A stretch of DNA of 64,000 nucleotides. Origin: Candidatus Kouleothrix ribensis. GTDB lineage: Bacteria > Chloroflexota > Chloroflexia > Chloroflexales > Roseiflexaceae. Below are positions 47,737 through 56,517 of this stretch, piece by piece. How positions within the stretch are numbered: the first letter of the stretch is position 1; each line of letters starts with the position of its first letter. The stretch lies in contig JADKGW010000002.1 in assembly GCA_016722075.1 (NCBI GenBank), positions 186,001 through 250,000 on the forward strand, given 5' to 3'. The notes below the pieces were generated by a model. The model did not search any database. It was not told the DNA's origin and was given only the letters and a program-made list of their open reading frames with translations. The position numbers and the translations under genes were made by a program.

Positions 47737-49236
47737 TCAGCTGTGCGGCGTGGCAGATTGAAGAAATTGTAACGTGGCCGTGGCCGGCTGGGCCGGCTGA
47801 TCGAGCGGCAGCACGATCGTAAAGCAGCTACCGGCGCCGATCGTGCTCGACACCAGCACCTGGCCGCCGTGGGCCTCGGCGATCCACTTCACGATCGCCA
47901 GCCCGAGGCCGGCGCCGCCACGGTTGCGCGAGCGCGAGCGATCGGCACGGTAGAAGCGTTCGAAGATGTATGGTAGATCATCGGCATTGATGCCGGCGCC
48001 GCTATCGGCCACACTCAGGGCGGCCATGCCGTCGCGCCGGGCCAGGCCGAGCGTCACACAGCCGCCGGGCGGCGTGTGCTGCAAGGCATTGACACCCAGA
48101 TTCAGCAGTGCCTGCTTGATCCGGTCGCTGTCGCCCTGCACGATGATCTGATCTTCCTCGCCGATACGCAGCTGTATCGCGCCGGCCAATGGCCGCAGCT
48201 CGCGATGCACCTCGAGCAGCAGCGTGTCGAGCTCAACCGGCTCGTGGCGCAGCTGGATGCCGGCCTCGCTCTGGGCCAGCAGCAGCAGATCATTCGCCAT
48301 GCGGATCAGCCGCGCCACCTCGCGGCGCATATCGGCCAGCGACTCGGCCAGCAGCTCGGGGTCGCGCGCAGCGCCGCGGTCGAGCACCTCGAGGTTGCCT
48401 TGCATGGCCGCCAGCGGCGTACGCAGCTCGTGCGACACATCGGCGACGAAGCGGCGCTGCGCGCTGAACAGCGCCTCGAGGCGCGCCAGCAAGTCGTTCA
48501 TAGTGATCGTGAGCCGCTGTAGCTCATCTTGCGGGTAGGGCACCGGCACGCGCAGGCTGAGATCCTCGGCGCGCACGATGCTCTGGGCGGTGCGCGAGAT
48601 CTCGTCGATCGGCTTGAACGCCGCGCGTGTAAGCCAATCCCCGCCGCGCGCGGCCGCCAGCAACACCACGCCGCCGCCGGCCAGCAGCACGTACAGCAGC
48701 AGCCGCAGCGCGCGGTCGGTCTCGCCCAGCGAGCGCGCTACCTGCACCACGCCGACGCTGCGATCGTTGAATTCGAGCGGCTGCAATACCTCGCGCATGC
48801 GGGCCTGGCCCAGCTCAACCGTGTGCGGCGCGATCGGCTCGCGCTTGGCCTGCTCGAGCCGGGCCAACGACACATCGGTCGGCGGCGTCAGATTCGGCGA
48901 GTCGACCAGCGGGGTGTTATTGTCGAGGTCGTACACCTGGATGTACAGGTTGCTGGCCTCGAACTCGCGCACCGGCGGGGTCTTCAGCAGCAACACCCAC
49001 TTGTCGCCATTGAAGTAGGCCTTGGGTGTCTGGTTGCTCTCGGTGAAGCCCTGTTGAAGCAGCGCCGCGCCACGCCGCAGCTCGTCGTCGATCGCGCTAT
49101 ACAGCGATTGCCGCACAATCAGGTACAGCCCGATATCCAGGATGATCAGGGCTGCGGCGAAGAAGCCGACATACGAGATCGTAAGGCGGCGGCGCAGCGG
49201 CATTGCCGCGATCGTGGGCGACTCGTTCAGTTTCAC
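47737..49236 (-). CDS. Two-component sensor histidine kinase
   Basis: The 499-residue kinase has two transmembrane helices (about 20-40 and 190-210) around a sensor domain, HAMP, the phospho-histidine box ADVSHELRTPLAAMQ, N-box NLGVNALQHTPP, DSGAGI and GGAGLGLAIVKW. It is of the OmpR-partner class, but no regulator is adjacent in the window. The frame opens to 49341, but GTG 49236 lies six bases after a -10 box (TACACT), so a leaderless start there is favoured; ATG 49203 is possible. Confidence 0.88.
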   Translation of the reverse strand: MKLNESPTIAAMPLRRRLTISYVGFFAAALIILDIGLYLIVRQSLYSAIDDELRRGAALLQQGFTESNQTPKAYFNGDKWVLLLKTPPVREFEASNLYIQVYDLDNNTPLVDSPNLTPPTDVSLARLEQAKREPIAPHTVELGQARMREVLQPLEFNDRSVGVVQVARSLGETDRALRLLLYVLLAGGGVVLLAAARGGDWLTRAAFKPIDEISRTAQSIVRAEDLSLRVPVPYPQDELQRLTITMNDLLARLEALFSAQRRFVADVSHELRTPLAAMQGNLEVLDRGAARDPELLAESLADMRREVARLIRMANDLLLLAQSEAGIQLRHEPVELDTLLLEVHRELRPLAGAIQLRIGEEDQIIVQGDSDRIKQALLNLGVNALQHTPPGGCVTLGLARRDGMAALSVADSGAGINADDLPYIFERFYRADRSRSRNRGGAGLGLAIVKWIAEAHGGQVLVSSTIGAGSCFTIVLPLDQPAQPATATLQFLQSATPHS

Positions 49237-49242
49237 AGGTGT

Positions 49243-49271
49243 AGTGTAGCATGCCGGGGCGCTGCTGGAAA
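49243..49271 (-). promoter_or_regulatory. Leaderless-type promoter of the sensor kinase
   Basis: On the minus strand TTTCCA (49271-49266), 17 bases, TACACT (49248-49243) preceded by TGC. Only six bases separate the -10 from GTG 49236, so the RNA would begin at or next to the start codon. Confidence 0.55.
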
Positions 49272-49394
49272 TAAGAGGATGGTGAGATGCGCGCGGGGTG
49301 GCAGTGTGGTTTGAGTGGCAGGCTGGGCGTAGGGAGGCCACACCTCCCCACGCCCTTTAGCCCCGCCCAGATCGTGCGGCGGAATAGCGACCGG

Positions 49395-50804
49395 CTACTG
49401 CGCCTGTGGGTAGCTGGGCCGGAACAGCGTAGTCGCGCCGTAGCCCTTGCCGTCGGGCGCCTTGATCGCGACATCGATATACACGATATAGCGGTCGCGC
49501 GCCTGGGCGACCGGGAAGCCGATCTCGGCCACGCCATCGGCGCCGGTGGTAGCCGGGCCGTAGTAGGCGTCTTTGCCGTAGCGATAGGCGATTGCGTTGA
49601 CCTCGGCGCCGGCCACTGGCACACCACCCACAATCAGGCGCGCGCAGATCGAGTCGAACTGGTTCGGGTCGCTGGGCCGCGGCACCGTCACCCAGGCCTG
49701 CGCGCCCTCGGTGGGCGCGGGGGCATTGGCGGCGCAGGCGCCACTTGGCGCGGGGATGTTCGGCAGCACCGGGCCGCTAGGCGGCGGCTCCTCGATCGAG
49801 TAGCGTGGCCGGAAGTTGGTGGCGGCGGTGTACTGCGTGCCGTCAGGCCCGGTGAAGGTAACATCGATCACCACGACGAAGCGGTTGCGCGCCTTGTCGA
49901 TGTTAAACTGAATCTCGGCCTGGCCGTCGGCGCCGGTGGTGGCCGGGCCATAGCTGAAGGTGGCATCGGAGTAGTGGGCGACAGCCTTCACCTCGGCGCC
50001 GGCCACCGGCGCGCCGCCGATGATCAGGCGCGTGCAGACAGCATTGTTCGAGCCGGGCGCGGCAGGCTCGGCGTCGGCAACCCAGGCCTGCGGCCCTTCG
50101 GCCGGCGCAGGCGCATTGGGCGCGCAGCCATACGCCTTGGTGGGCTTATCGGGCGTGCTGGGCGCGGCCTGGTACACATCGGCGCCTAACCGGCCCAGCA
50201 GCACATCGTAGGGCGGCTTATTCTCGGGGTGATACTCGAACTTGGCGCGCTCGAACCATTGTGTCAGGTACATCTGGCCATCGGCGCCCGGCTCCATCTG
50301 CGCCTCGGACACCGGGAAGCCGAACAGGGCCAGCGACTCGGCCGGGCTCTTGGCGCGCTTGTTGCCATCGAACTCGAGGCCATTGCGCGAATAGAAGCCC
50401 CAGAACTGCGGCGCAATTGCGTGGCCGGTCTGGGCAACATAGTGCGGCGCACTCGGATCGGCCTTGGGGAACGTCTGCCAGTCGCGGCCCTGGGCGATCA
50501 AGCGATCGACGCCAATCCGGCCGAGCAGCACATCGTAGGGCTTGGGGTCGCCCTTGTGGTACTCGAAGCGCGCGCGCTCGAAGTACTGCACCTTATACTT
50601 CAGATCGCCGACCTTCTCGTTGTGATCGGGCGAAAGCGGCAGGCCGAACACCGGCAGGCCGCCGTTGTCGGTCCAGAATTCGGCAAAGCGGAAGGTAATA
50701 CAATCGGGCACTTGCTGAAAGCAGATCTCTTTGGGCGCGGCCTGCGCGGGTGCGGCAACGGCAAAAAGCGCCACCAGGCAGAACAGCAACATCAAACGGC
50801 GCAC
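49395..50804 (-). CDS. Secreted repeat protein with two Ig-like modules
   Basis: The 469-residue protein has a signal peptide ending AAPAQA, then two repeats of about 90 residues (GGLPVFGLP or ALFGFPVSE, then QYFERARFEYH or QWFERAKFEYH, ending in YDVLLGRIG or YDVLLGRLG), then two beta-sandwich modules sharing EG-x-QAWV, GG-x-PVAGAEV and YGPATTGADG. Such FERA-x-FEYH repeats are common in secreted Chloroflexota proteins of unknown role. The start is GTG 50804, six bases after AAAGGAG. Cell-surface or matrix work is inferred. Confidence 0.75.
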   Translation of the reverse strand: MRRLMLLFCLVALFAVAAPAQAAPKEICFQQVPDCITFRFAEFWTDNGGLPVFGLPLSPDHNEKVGDLKYKVQYFERARFEYHKGDPKPYDVLLGRIGVDRLIAQGRDWQTFPKADPSAPHYVAQTGHAIAPQFWGFYSRNGLEFDGNKRAKSPAESLALFGFPVSEAQMEPGADGQMYLTQWFERAKFEYHPENKPPYDVLLGRLGADVYQAAPSTPDKPTKAYGCAPNAPAPAEGPQAWVADAEPAAPGSNNAVCTRLIIGGAPVAGAEVKAVAHYSDATFSYGPATTGADGQAEIQFNIDKARNRFVVVIDVTFTGPDGTQYTAATNFRPRYSIEEPPPSGPVLPNIPAPSGACAANAPAPTEGAQAWVTVPRPSDPNQFDSICARLIVGGVPVAGAEVNAIAYRYGKDAYYGPATTGADGVAEIGFPVAQARDRYIVYIDVAIKAPDGKGYGATTLFRPSYPQAQ

Positions 50805-51079
50805 ATGGGTCTCCTTTCGTTTGGCTCGGCTGGCGGCGGGCGATCATACAATCGTTTTCACAAAGATCGCCTTGTAGCGCCGCCTGGCCAGCAACAGTAC
50901 TGATAAGTGTACCCCACCACTGGGCCGGAATCAATGAAAGCGTCGTCATTTTCGAGTGGCCGGCGCGCCGGGCCGCACCTGCGATTCAGGCGCTGCTAAT
51001 CGCCTGCGGCCCCCAGCGGCGCAGATGACTCTACAGCGCAGTGGATAACAGTTTCGACATCATGGGGCACGCTGGCGCT

Positions 51080-52807
51080 CTAGCGCGCCATACGGAACAC
51101 GTAGCCGCTACGCGCGGGGATCGAGGCGAGCGGCACGTAGCCGGCAATCGCGCCGCCGGGCGCGATCGTCAGCGGCGCGGCGCTGGCCTGGTCGCCCAGC
51201 AGCGACGTGAGCGTATAGCTGGCAGGCACAAGCTCGCTGGCGCCGAGTGTGAGCGTAGCGGCGTCGGCGGGCCGGCGCCCGAAGTTCAGCAGCACAAGCA
51301 GGGCTTCGTCGCCCTGCCGGCGCACAAATGCCGCGACATTACTGCTGCTCGAGCGCAGCGCGGTGAAGCTGCCGTGCCCAAGCGCCGGGATGCTGGTGTG
51401 CAGGTGGATCAGCCGGCGGTACAGGTTCAGCAGCGCGGCCGGGTCGCGCTCTTGCGCGGCGACATTGGTGGCCGGGTAGTTCGCCTGGGGCGGCTCCCAG
51501 GGCGCGACAGTGCTAAACCCGGCGTTGGCGGCCGCGCTCCACTGCATCGGCGTGCGGAGCTGCTCGTCGGGCTTGGCGCCGAGCATGCCGATCTCCTCGC
51601 CGTAGTACACAAACGGCAGGCCCGGCAGGGTCAGCAGCGCGATTGCGGCCAGCCTGGCGCGGTCGGGGTTATCGCCGAACGCGCTCATCGCGCGGTTCTG
51701 GTCGTGGTTGGTCAGGAACGGTGCCCAGCGCTGGGACGGCAGATCTTCATACGCCACCCGCACCGCGCCGATATACTGCTCGGCATCGCCCAGGTTCACC
51801 GCCTGGATGATCTTCAGGCCGATATTGAACTCGAAGTACATATCGAGCTGATCGGGGTAGTACGAGGCCAGGCCGATCGACGAGCCGCCGAAATTCTCGC
51901 CGATTGTGAACGCACCCGGCGCAGTCTTCTGGAGGAACGTGCGGTAGCCCCGCAGCCAGGCGTTGGTCTCGGGCGTATCGGCAACCGCCGAACCGTGCTC
52001 GATCAGGTGCTTAGCCGCGTCCATGCGGAAGCCGTCGGCGCCCATGTCGTTCAGCCAGAACGCGCTGATCGCATACGCCTCGGCGGTCACGTCGGGATTA
52101 AGGTAGTTCAGGTCGGGCAGGCCACCGTCGAACGCGCTGTAGTAGTACTCGTCGCGCACGGGCGACTTGTGCCAGCCCTGCGTGCCGGGGTCGGTATCCG
52201 ACCAGCGGTACCAGTCGCGGTAGCGTGCGCCAGGCCCCTGCAGCGCCGACGTGAACCAGGGGTGCTCGCTCGAGGTGTGATTCAGCACCATGTCGATCAG
52301 CACCTTGATGCCGCGCTGGTGTGCCGCGCCAACCAACCGCTTGAAGTCGTCGGCGGTGCCGTACTGCGGGTTGACACCATAGTAATCGGTGACGGCGTAG
52401 CCGTGATAGGTATTCGAGGGCATGATTGGCATGAGCCAGATGCAGGTTGCGCCTAGATCGGCCTGGCGCTGCGGATCACCGTCGTTGATGTAGTCGAGCT
52501 TCTCGATCAGGCCGGGCAGGTCGCCAATACCATCGGCATTGCTATCGTAGAACGAGCGCACGAACACCTCGTAGCACACCGCGTCGTCCCACCAGCCGGC
52601 CGCAAGCGGCGCCTGCAGGGGGGTTGGCGCCGGCGCAGCGGTTGGCGCTGGTGTGGCCGGCGCAGCGGGTGGCGCTGGCGTGGCCGGCGCAGCGGGCGCG
52701 GCGGTTGGGGCCGGCGCAACAGGCGCCTGGGCGGCAGGGCCGCAGGCAGCCAGCAACGCGATCAGCAGCGGCAGCGCGGCGCGGCGGGCGAACTTCAGGC
52801 ATGGCAT
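51080..52807 (-). CDS. GH13 alpha-amylase family lipoprotein
   Basis: The 575-residue enzyme has a lipobox LLAAC, a Pro/Ala/Thr linker and a GH13 barrel: region I IDMVLNHTSS, region II GFRMDAAKHL with the nucleophile aspartate, region III FTIGENFGG with the acid/base glutamate, region IV FLTNHDQNR. It probably cuts alpha-glucans on the cell surface (alpha-amylase, neopullulanase or oligo-1,6-glucosidase cannot be told apart). ATG 52807 follows GAGGAG; the frame upstream to 52852 is not needed. Confidence 0.9.
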   Translation of the reverse strand: MPCLKFARRAALPLLIALLAACGPAAQAPVAPAPTAAPAAPATPAPPAAPATPAPTAAPAPTPLQAPLAAGWWDDAVCYEVFVRSFYDSNADGIGDLPGLIEKLDYINDGDPQRQADLGATCIWLMPIMPSNTYHGYAVTDYYGVNPQYGTADDFKRLVGAAHQRGIKVLIDMVLNHTSSEHPWFTSALQGPGARYRDWYRWSDTDPGTQGWHKSPVRDEYYYSAFDGGLPDLNYLNPDVTAEAYAISAFWLNDMGADGFRMDAAKHLIEHGSAVADTPETNAWLRGYRTFLQKTAPGAFTIGENFGGSSIGLASYYPDQLDMYFEFNIGLKIIQAVNLGDAEQYIGAVRVAYEDLPSQRWAPFLTNHDQNRAMSAFGDNPDRARLAAIALLTLPGLPFVYYGEEIGMLGAKPDEQLRTPMQWSAAANAGFSTVAPWEPPQANYPATNVAAQERDPAALLNLYRRLIHLHTSIPALGHGSFTALRSSSSNVAAFVRRQGDEALLVLLNFGRRPADAATLTLGASELVPASYTLTSLLGDQASAAPLTIAPGGAIAGYVPLASIPARSGYVFRMAR

Positions 52808-52974
52808 AAGCGCTCCTCGGGGTACAGGGCGAATATGTGCAGTATAGCGCATGTGCCGCCGGCTGATGAACGCTTGCTCAACCTTCCGCGATCATTGTTC
52901 CCTAGCGCGGCGGCTGTAGCCCCGCGCGGAGCGGAATCGCCGACGCCGGCGGCAGCGAGCCACACGCCAGCGCG

Positions 52975-52983
52975 TGGTATAGT
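52975..52983 (+). promoter_or_regulatory. Leaderless-type promoter of lipB
   Basis: TGGTATAGT (52975-52983) is an extended -10 box, with ATG 52990 just six bases later. No ribosome site is present, which fits a leaderless mRNA. Confidence 0.5.
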
Positions 52984-52989
52984 ATCGGC

Positions 52990-53661
52990 ATGACGACATC
53001 GACCGAAACACGCCTGCCTGGCGTGCAGGTGCTTCTGGCCGGGCAGATGGACTACCGGGCTGCCTGGGAGCGCCAGCGCGAGCTAGGCCGCATGCGCTCG
53101 GCCGGCACGATCGGCGACGTGCTGATGCTGGTCGAGCACCCGCACACCTATACGTTCGGCAGCCGGCCCAAGCCCGAGCAGCTGCTGGTGCCGCGCGCGC
53201 TACTGGTGGCCCAGGGCATCGCGCTGGTCGAGTCGGATCGCGGCGGCGACATCACCTACCATGGGCCGGGCCAGATCGTCGGCTACCCGATCCTCAAGCT
53301 CTCGCAGCATGGCGGCGATGTGCTGCGCTACCTGCGCATGCTCGAGCAGACGATCTGCGTGGCGCTGGCGCGCTACGGCGTGGCCGGCGAGCAGATCGAT
53401 GGCCTGACAGGCGTGTGGGTTGGCGCCGCGAAGATCTGCGCAATCGGCGTGAAACTGAGCGCCAGCGGCGTAACCCAGCACGGCTTTGCGCTAAACGTGA
53501 GTACGCAGCTGCGCTTCTTCGAGCAGATCATCCCGTGCGGCATCGCCGACCGAGGGGTTACCTCGCTCGAGCGCGAGCTGGGCCAGGCCCCGGCGCTTGA
53601 GGAGGTTGGGCAGCGCGTGATTGAGGCGTTTGGGGGTGTTTTTGGGGTGCGTATGGGTTGA
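52990..53661 (+). CDS. lipB: Octanoyltransferase LipB
   Basis: The 223-residue enzyme moves octanoyl from acyl carrier protein to lipoyl domains. It has RGGDITYHGPGQIVGYP, the catalytic lysine in AAKICAIGVK (about K148) and the acyl-thioester cysteine in IIPCGIADRG (about C183). Length is normal. lipA is not in the window. Its start codon follows a -10 box directly; a 759-base minisatellite region follows the gene. Confidence 0.93.
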   Translation: MTTSTETRLPGVQVLLAGQMDYRAAWERQRELGRMRSAGTIGDVLMLVEHPHTYTFGSRPKPEQLLVPRALLVAQGIALVESDRGGDITYHGPGQIVGYPILKLSQHGGDVLRYLRMLEQTICVALARYGVAGEQIDGLTGVWVGAAKICAIGVKLSASGVTQHGFALNVSTQLRFFEQIIPCGIADRGVTSLERELGQAPALEEVGQRVIEAFGGVFGVRMG

Positions 53662-53930
53662 GGGGGCTGCGCGCCCCACGCGTGCGGGGGCTGCGCGCCC
53701 CGTGTCCCCACACGCTGTCGGGGGCTACGCGCCCCGTGTCCCCACACGTATGCGGGGGCTACGCGCCCCCGAACCCCGCCCGCTGTCGGGGGCTACGCGC
53801 CCCGAACCCCGCCCGCTGTCGGGGGCTACGCGCCCCGAACCCCGCGCCCGAGACGCATGCGGGGGCTACGCGCCCCCGAACCCCGCGGCAGGGGCCGGCG
53901 GCGGCCCCTGCACCCCGCCGCCGGGGTTTC
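53655..53930 (+). repeat. GGGGGCTACGCGCCCC minisatellite
   Basis: About eight copies of GGGGGCTRCGCGCCCC, each an imperfect hairpin, alternate with spacers such as GAACCCCGCCCGCTGTC or GTGTCCCCACACG at 25-42 base spacing. The peptide read-through (GLRAPNPARCR) is not a gene. The last units merge into G/C blocks ending near 53946. Confidence 0.85.
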
Positions 53931-54022
53931 ACCCCGGACCCCCTATTTCATGCTCTCGCAGCCCGATCGCCCGGCGCACATGCCTTCGGGCAGCCCGAGC
54001 GATCGTTGGCGCTCCACCCGCG

Positions 54023-54098
54023 CCGTCATACGCGTGCCGTGATACTCCGGCCGTCATACGCGTACCGTGATACTCCGGCCGTCATACGCGTGCCGTGA
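54023..54098 (+). repeat. 28-bp tandem repeat
   Basis: A 28-base unit starting CCGTCATACGCGTGCCGTGA occurs at 54023-54050 and 54051-54078 (one base different), with a partial third copy at 54079-54098. Confidence 0.85.
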
Positions 54099-54239
54099 TC
54101 CACAACGCGTGAATCACTTGAACACGCCATGACCTGAATCGCCTGGACGGGGCATGAGTCGATGCGTATCGGGCCGGGATGGCTTCCCTTGCCGGAGGGG
54201 TTTTAGGGCAACCGGCCGGGTTCCCCTAATCGGGGGGCC

Positions 54240-54348
54240 GGGGGCGAAGCGCCCCGGAAAGCCTCAGCGGGGGCACGGGGGCGCAGCGCCCCGGAGAGCC
54301 TCAGCGGGGGCACGGGGGCGCAGCGCCCCGGAGAGCCTCAGCGGGGGC
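54240..54348 (+). repeat. 37-bp tandem repeat
   Basis: Three units with exact 37-base period start at 54240, 54277 and 54314. Each has GGGGCGCAGCGCCCC (first copy GGGGCGAAGCGCCCC) and GAGAGCCTCAGCGGGGG. It lies just before the argD promoter. Confidence 0.85.
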
Positions 54349-54366
54349 AACCCCGCCCACTATCTA

Positions 54367-54375
54367 TGCTATACT
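54367..54375 (+). promoter_or_regulatory. Extended -10 promoter of the ArgD-type gene
   Basis: TGCTATACT (54367-54375) lies about 45 bases before ATG 54421, which has GGAGGG. The -35 region is inside the G-rich repeat and shows no good match. Confidence 0.5.
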
Positions 54376-54420
54376 TGCCGGTGTTCGTAATCACCCAAAG
54401 CCAGCACCGGAGGGTACCCT

Positions 54421-55611
54421 ATGACCGCACAGGATATGATCGCCGCCGATCAGGCATATGTTCTACAGACATACCCGCGCCCGAGTTTTGTGGTCGAGCG
54501 CGGCGAGGGGTGCTACCTGTACGATACCAACGGGCAGCGCTACCTTGATTTCGTGGCTGGCATTGCGGTCAACGCGCTCGGCTACGCCGACCCCGACGTA
54601 ACCCAGGCGATCGCGGCTCACGCCGGCGATCTGATCCACACCTCGAATCTGTACTATACGCGCCCGGCGATCGAGCTAGCCCAGCGGCTGGCTCAGCGCT
54701 CGTTCGCCGACCGGGTGTTCTTCAGCAACAGCGGCGCCGAGGCGGTCGAGGGGGCGATCAAGTTCGCCCGCAAGTATGCCCGCGAGCACCATAGCGAGGG
54801 TAAGACCACGGTGGTGGCGTTTAGCGGCTCGTTTCATGGCCGCAGCATGGGCGCGGTGGCGGTGACCCACCGCGAGAAGTATCGGCTGCCGTTTATGCCG
54901 GTGATGCCCGGCGTGCGCTTCGCGCCGTTCAACGACCTGGCCGCAGCCGAGCAGGCGATCGGCGACGACGTGTGCGCGGTGATCGTCGAGCCGGTGCAGG
55001 GCGAGGGCGGGCTGAGCGTGGCGACGCCCGCGTTTCTGCGCGGCCTGCGCGCGCGCTGCGACGCGGTCGGCGCGCTGCTGATCGCCGACGAGATCCAGTG
55101 TGGCATGGGCCGCACCGGCACGCTGTGGGCCTACGAGCCATACGGCGTCACGCCCGATATCATGACCGTGGCCAAGCCGCTCGGTGGCGGCCTGCCGATC
55201 GGCGCCATCCTGATGACCCAGGCGGTGGCCGATGTGATCCACGCCGGCGACCACGGCACGACCTTCGGTGGCGGGCCGTTCGTGACTACGATCGCCAGGG
55301 TGGTGTTCGACAAGATCGCCGACGAGCGCTTCCTGGCGCGCGTGCGCGAGGTGAGCGATTACCTGGACGAGGCGCTGCACGATTTTGCCAGCAGCCACCC
55401 ACGCGTGCGCGAGCTGCGCGGGCGCGGGCTGATGCGCGGCCTGCAGATCGATGGCTCGGCTGCCCAGCTGCGCGAGCTGGCCCACGGCGCCGGGCTGCTG
55501 CTGGCGACTGCCGGCGACGACGTGGTGCGCCTGCTGCCGCCGCTGATCATCGAGCATAGCCATGTCGACGAGCTGGTGCAGCGGCTCGACCAGGCCTTCG
55601 CCAAGTTATGA
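54421..55611 (+). CDS. argD: Acetylornithine/succinylornithine-type aminotransferase
   Basis: The 396-residue class III PLP aminotransferase has FSNSGAEAVEGAIKFARKYA, FHGRSMGAVAVT, IVEPVQGEGG, IADEIQCGMGRTG (D223) and the PLP lysine in VAKPLGGGLP (about K252). The pattern fits ArgD, which makes N-acetylornithine in arginine synthesis, although related omega-aminotransferases cannot be excluded. GGAGGG lies before ATG 54421. No other arginine genes are adjacent. Confidence 0.88.
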   Translation: MTAQDMIAADQAYVLQTYPRPSFVVERGEGCYLYDTNGQRYLDFVAGIAVNALGYADPDVTQAIAAHAGDLIHTSNLYYTRPAIELAQRLAQRSFADRVFFSNSGAEAVEGAIKFARKYAREHHSEGKTTVVAFSGSFHGRSMGAVAVTHREKYRLPFMPVMPGVRFAPFNDLAAAEQAIGDDVCAVIVEPVQGEGGLSVATPAFLRGLRARCDAVGALLIADEIQCGMGRTGTLWAYEPYGVTPDIMTVAKPLGGGLPIGAILMTQAVADVIHAGDHGTTFGGGPFVTTIARVVFDKIADERFLARVREVSDYLDEALHDFASSHPRVRELRGRGLMRGLQIDGSAAQLRELAHGAGLLLATAGDDVVRLLPPLIIEHSHVDELVQRLDQAFAKL

Positions 55612-55753
55612 GTTCGTGCTATGGCAATGCATAGCGCAACACGTTCAGGTGCTATGGGCGGCCAGCTGCTGAACGGCTACGCCACGCTCCGAGGCGTGCC
55701 AGCCGCACGGTATCGCCGCTGAGCCGGCGCCGATACCGTGCGCGCGCGCCATG

Positions 55754-56275
55754 CTATGTGCGGCTGCCGCGTTGGTAGAGCGCCGTAGCGTAGAACTCGT
55801 ACGACGCCGCGCGATCGGGGAAATCGACCACATGCACGGTGAAGCGCGCCGGCAGGCCGTTTTCGGGGCAGTGCTCGCGAAAGAAGCCGGCGTATGCGCG
55901 CGCATACGCGCTGTGCAGCCGCTCTAGCTCGCGCGCGTAGCCGGCCGGGTCGGCCAGCGGGCTGGGCGATTTCGGCTGCGCACGGAAGGCGTGAATCTCA
56001 ATAAAATCCACCTCGGCGATCGACGCGCAGATGCCGGCCGCCTGGAGCCAGCGCTCCCAGCACTGGAACACCAGCGGAATCTCGCGCTCGGGGTCCATGC
56101 TGACGACCTCGGCATGGCCGAGGATCGTGGCTGCCGACGTACCACCGGTCAGGCCCGAGAAATACAGCTTCAGGTCGCCGTCGGGCTGCGCCTCGACCAC
56201 CAGGTTCGATAGTACTGGCGCATCGCCTTCGTAGTAGTAGGTCAGCTTCCCGCGTCGTTTGATCGTAAATGGCAT
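55754..56275 (-). CDS. Protein of unknown function
   Basis: The 173-residue soluble protein begins MPFTIKRRGKLTYYYEGDAP, has a beta-rich first half and a helical second half with several Trp, Tyr and Phe residues. I do not recognise the family. The start is ATG 56275 behind GGAGGG; an upstream ATG at 56293 is not needed. It converges on argD and lies 242 bases downstream of the NACHT-FGE gene on the same strand; that gap shows no further gene. Confidence 0.6.
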   Translation of the reverse strand: MPFTIKRRGKLTYYYEGDAPVLSNLVVEAQPDGDLKLYFSGLTGGTSAATILGHAEVVSMDPEREIPLVFQCWERWLQAAGICASIAEVDFIEIHAFRAQPKSPSPLADPAGYARELERLHSAYARAYAGFFREHCPENGLPARFTVHVVDFPDRAASYEFYATALYQRGSRT

Positions 56276-56517
56276 ATTCACCCTCCAATACAAGGCGGTA
56301 GCATACGGCCGGGGCCTGGCGTTTGCAGCCCACGCGCAGGCCGACGCTGCATTGCCTACCGCGCTACACGTCTCCGTAGCGACATGATGACCGCGTCCAT
56401 TCTATGAGCCTGCGGCGCACACCCGCTTGCCTGCGCCTACCGCGCTATCCGAACCTGGCCCAGCCCCAGCCTGCCCCTCACGCCGGAACACAGGATCCAG
56501 TACACGCAATAAACGCT

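Noticed and set aside
53621..54098. Open frames rich in GLRAPNPARCR-like peptides
   Set aside because: These are translations of the GGGGGCTACGCGCCCC minisatellite and have no start signals or domains.
55612..56517. DGR template or reverse transcriptase near the NACHT-FGE gene
   Set aside because: I saw no reverse transcriptase motifs and no second copy of the candidate variable region in the gaps or anywhere else in the window.
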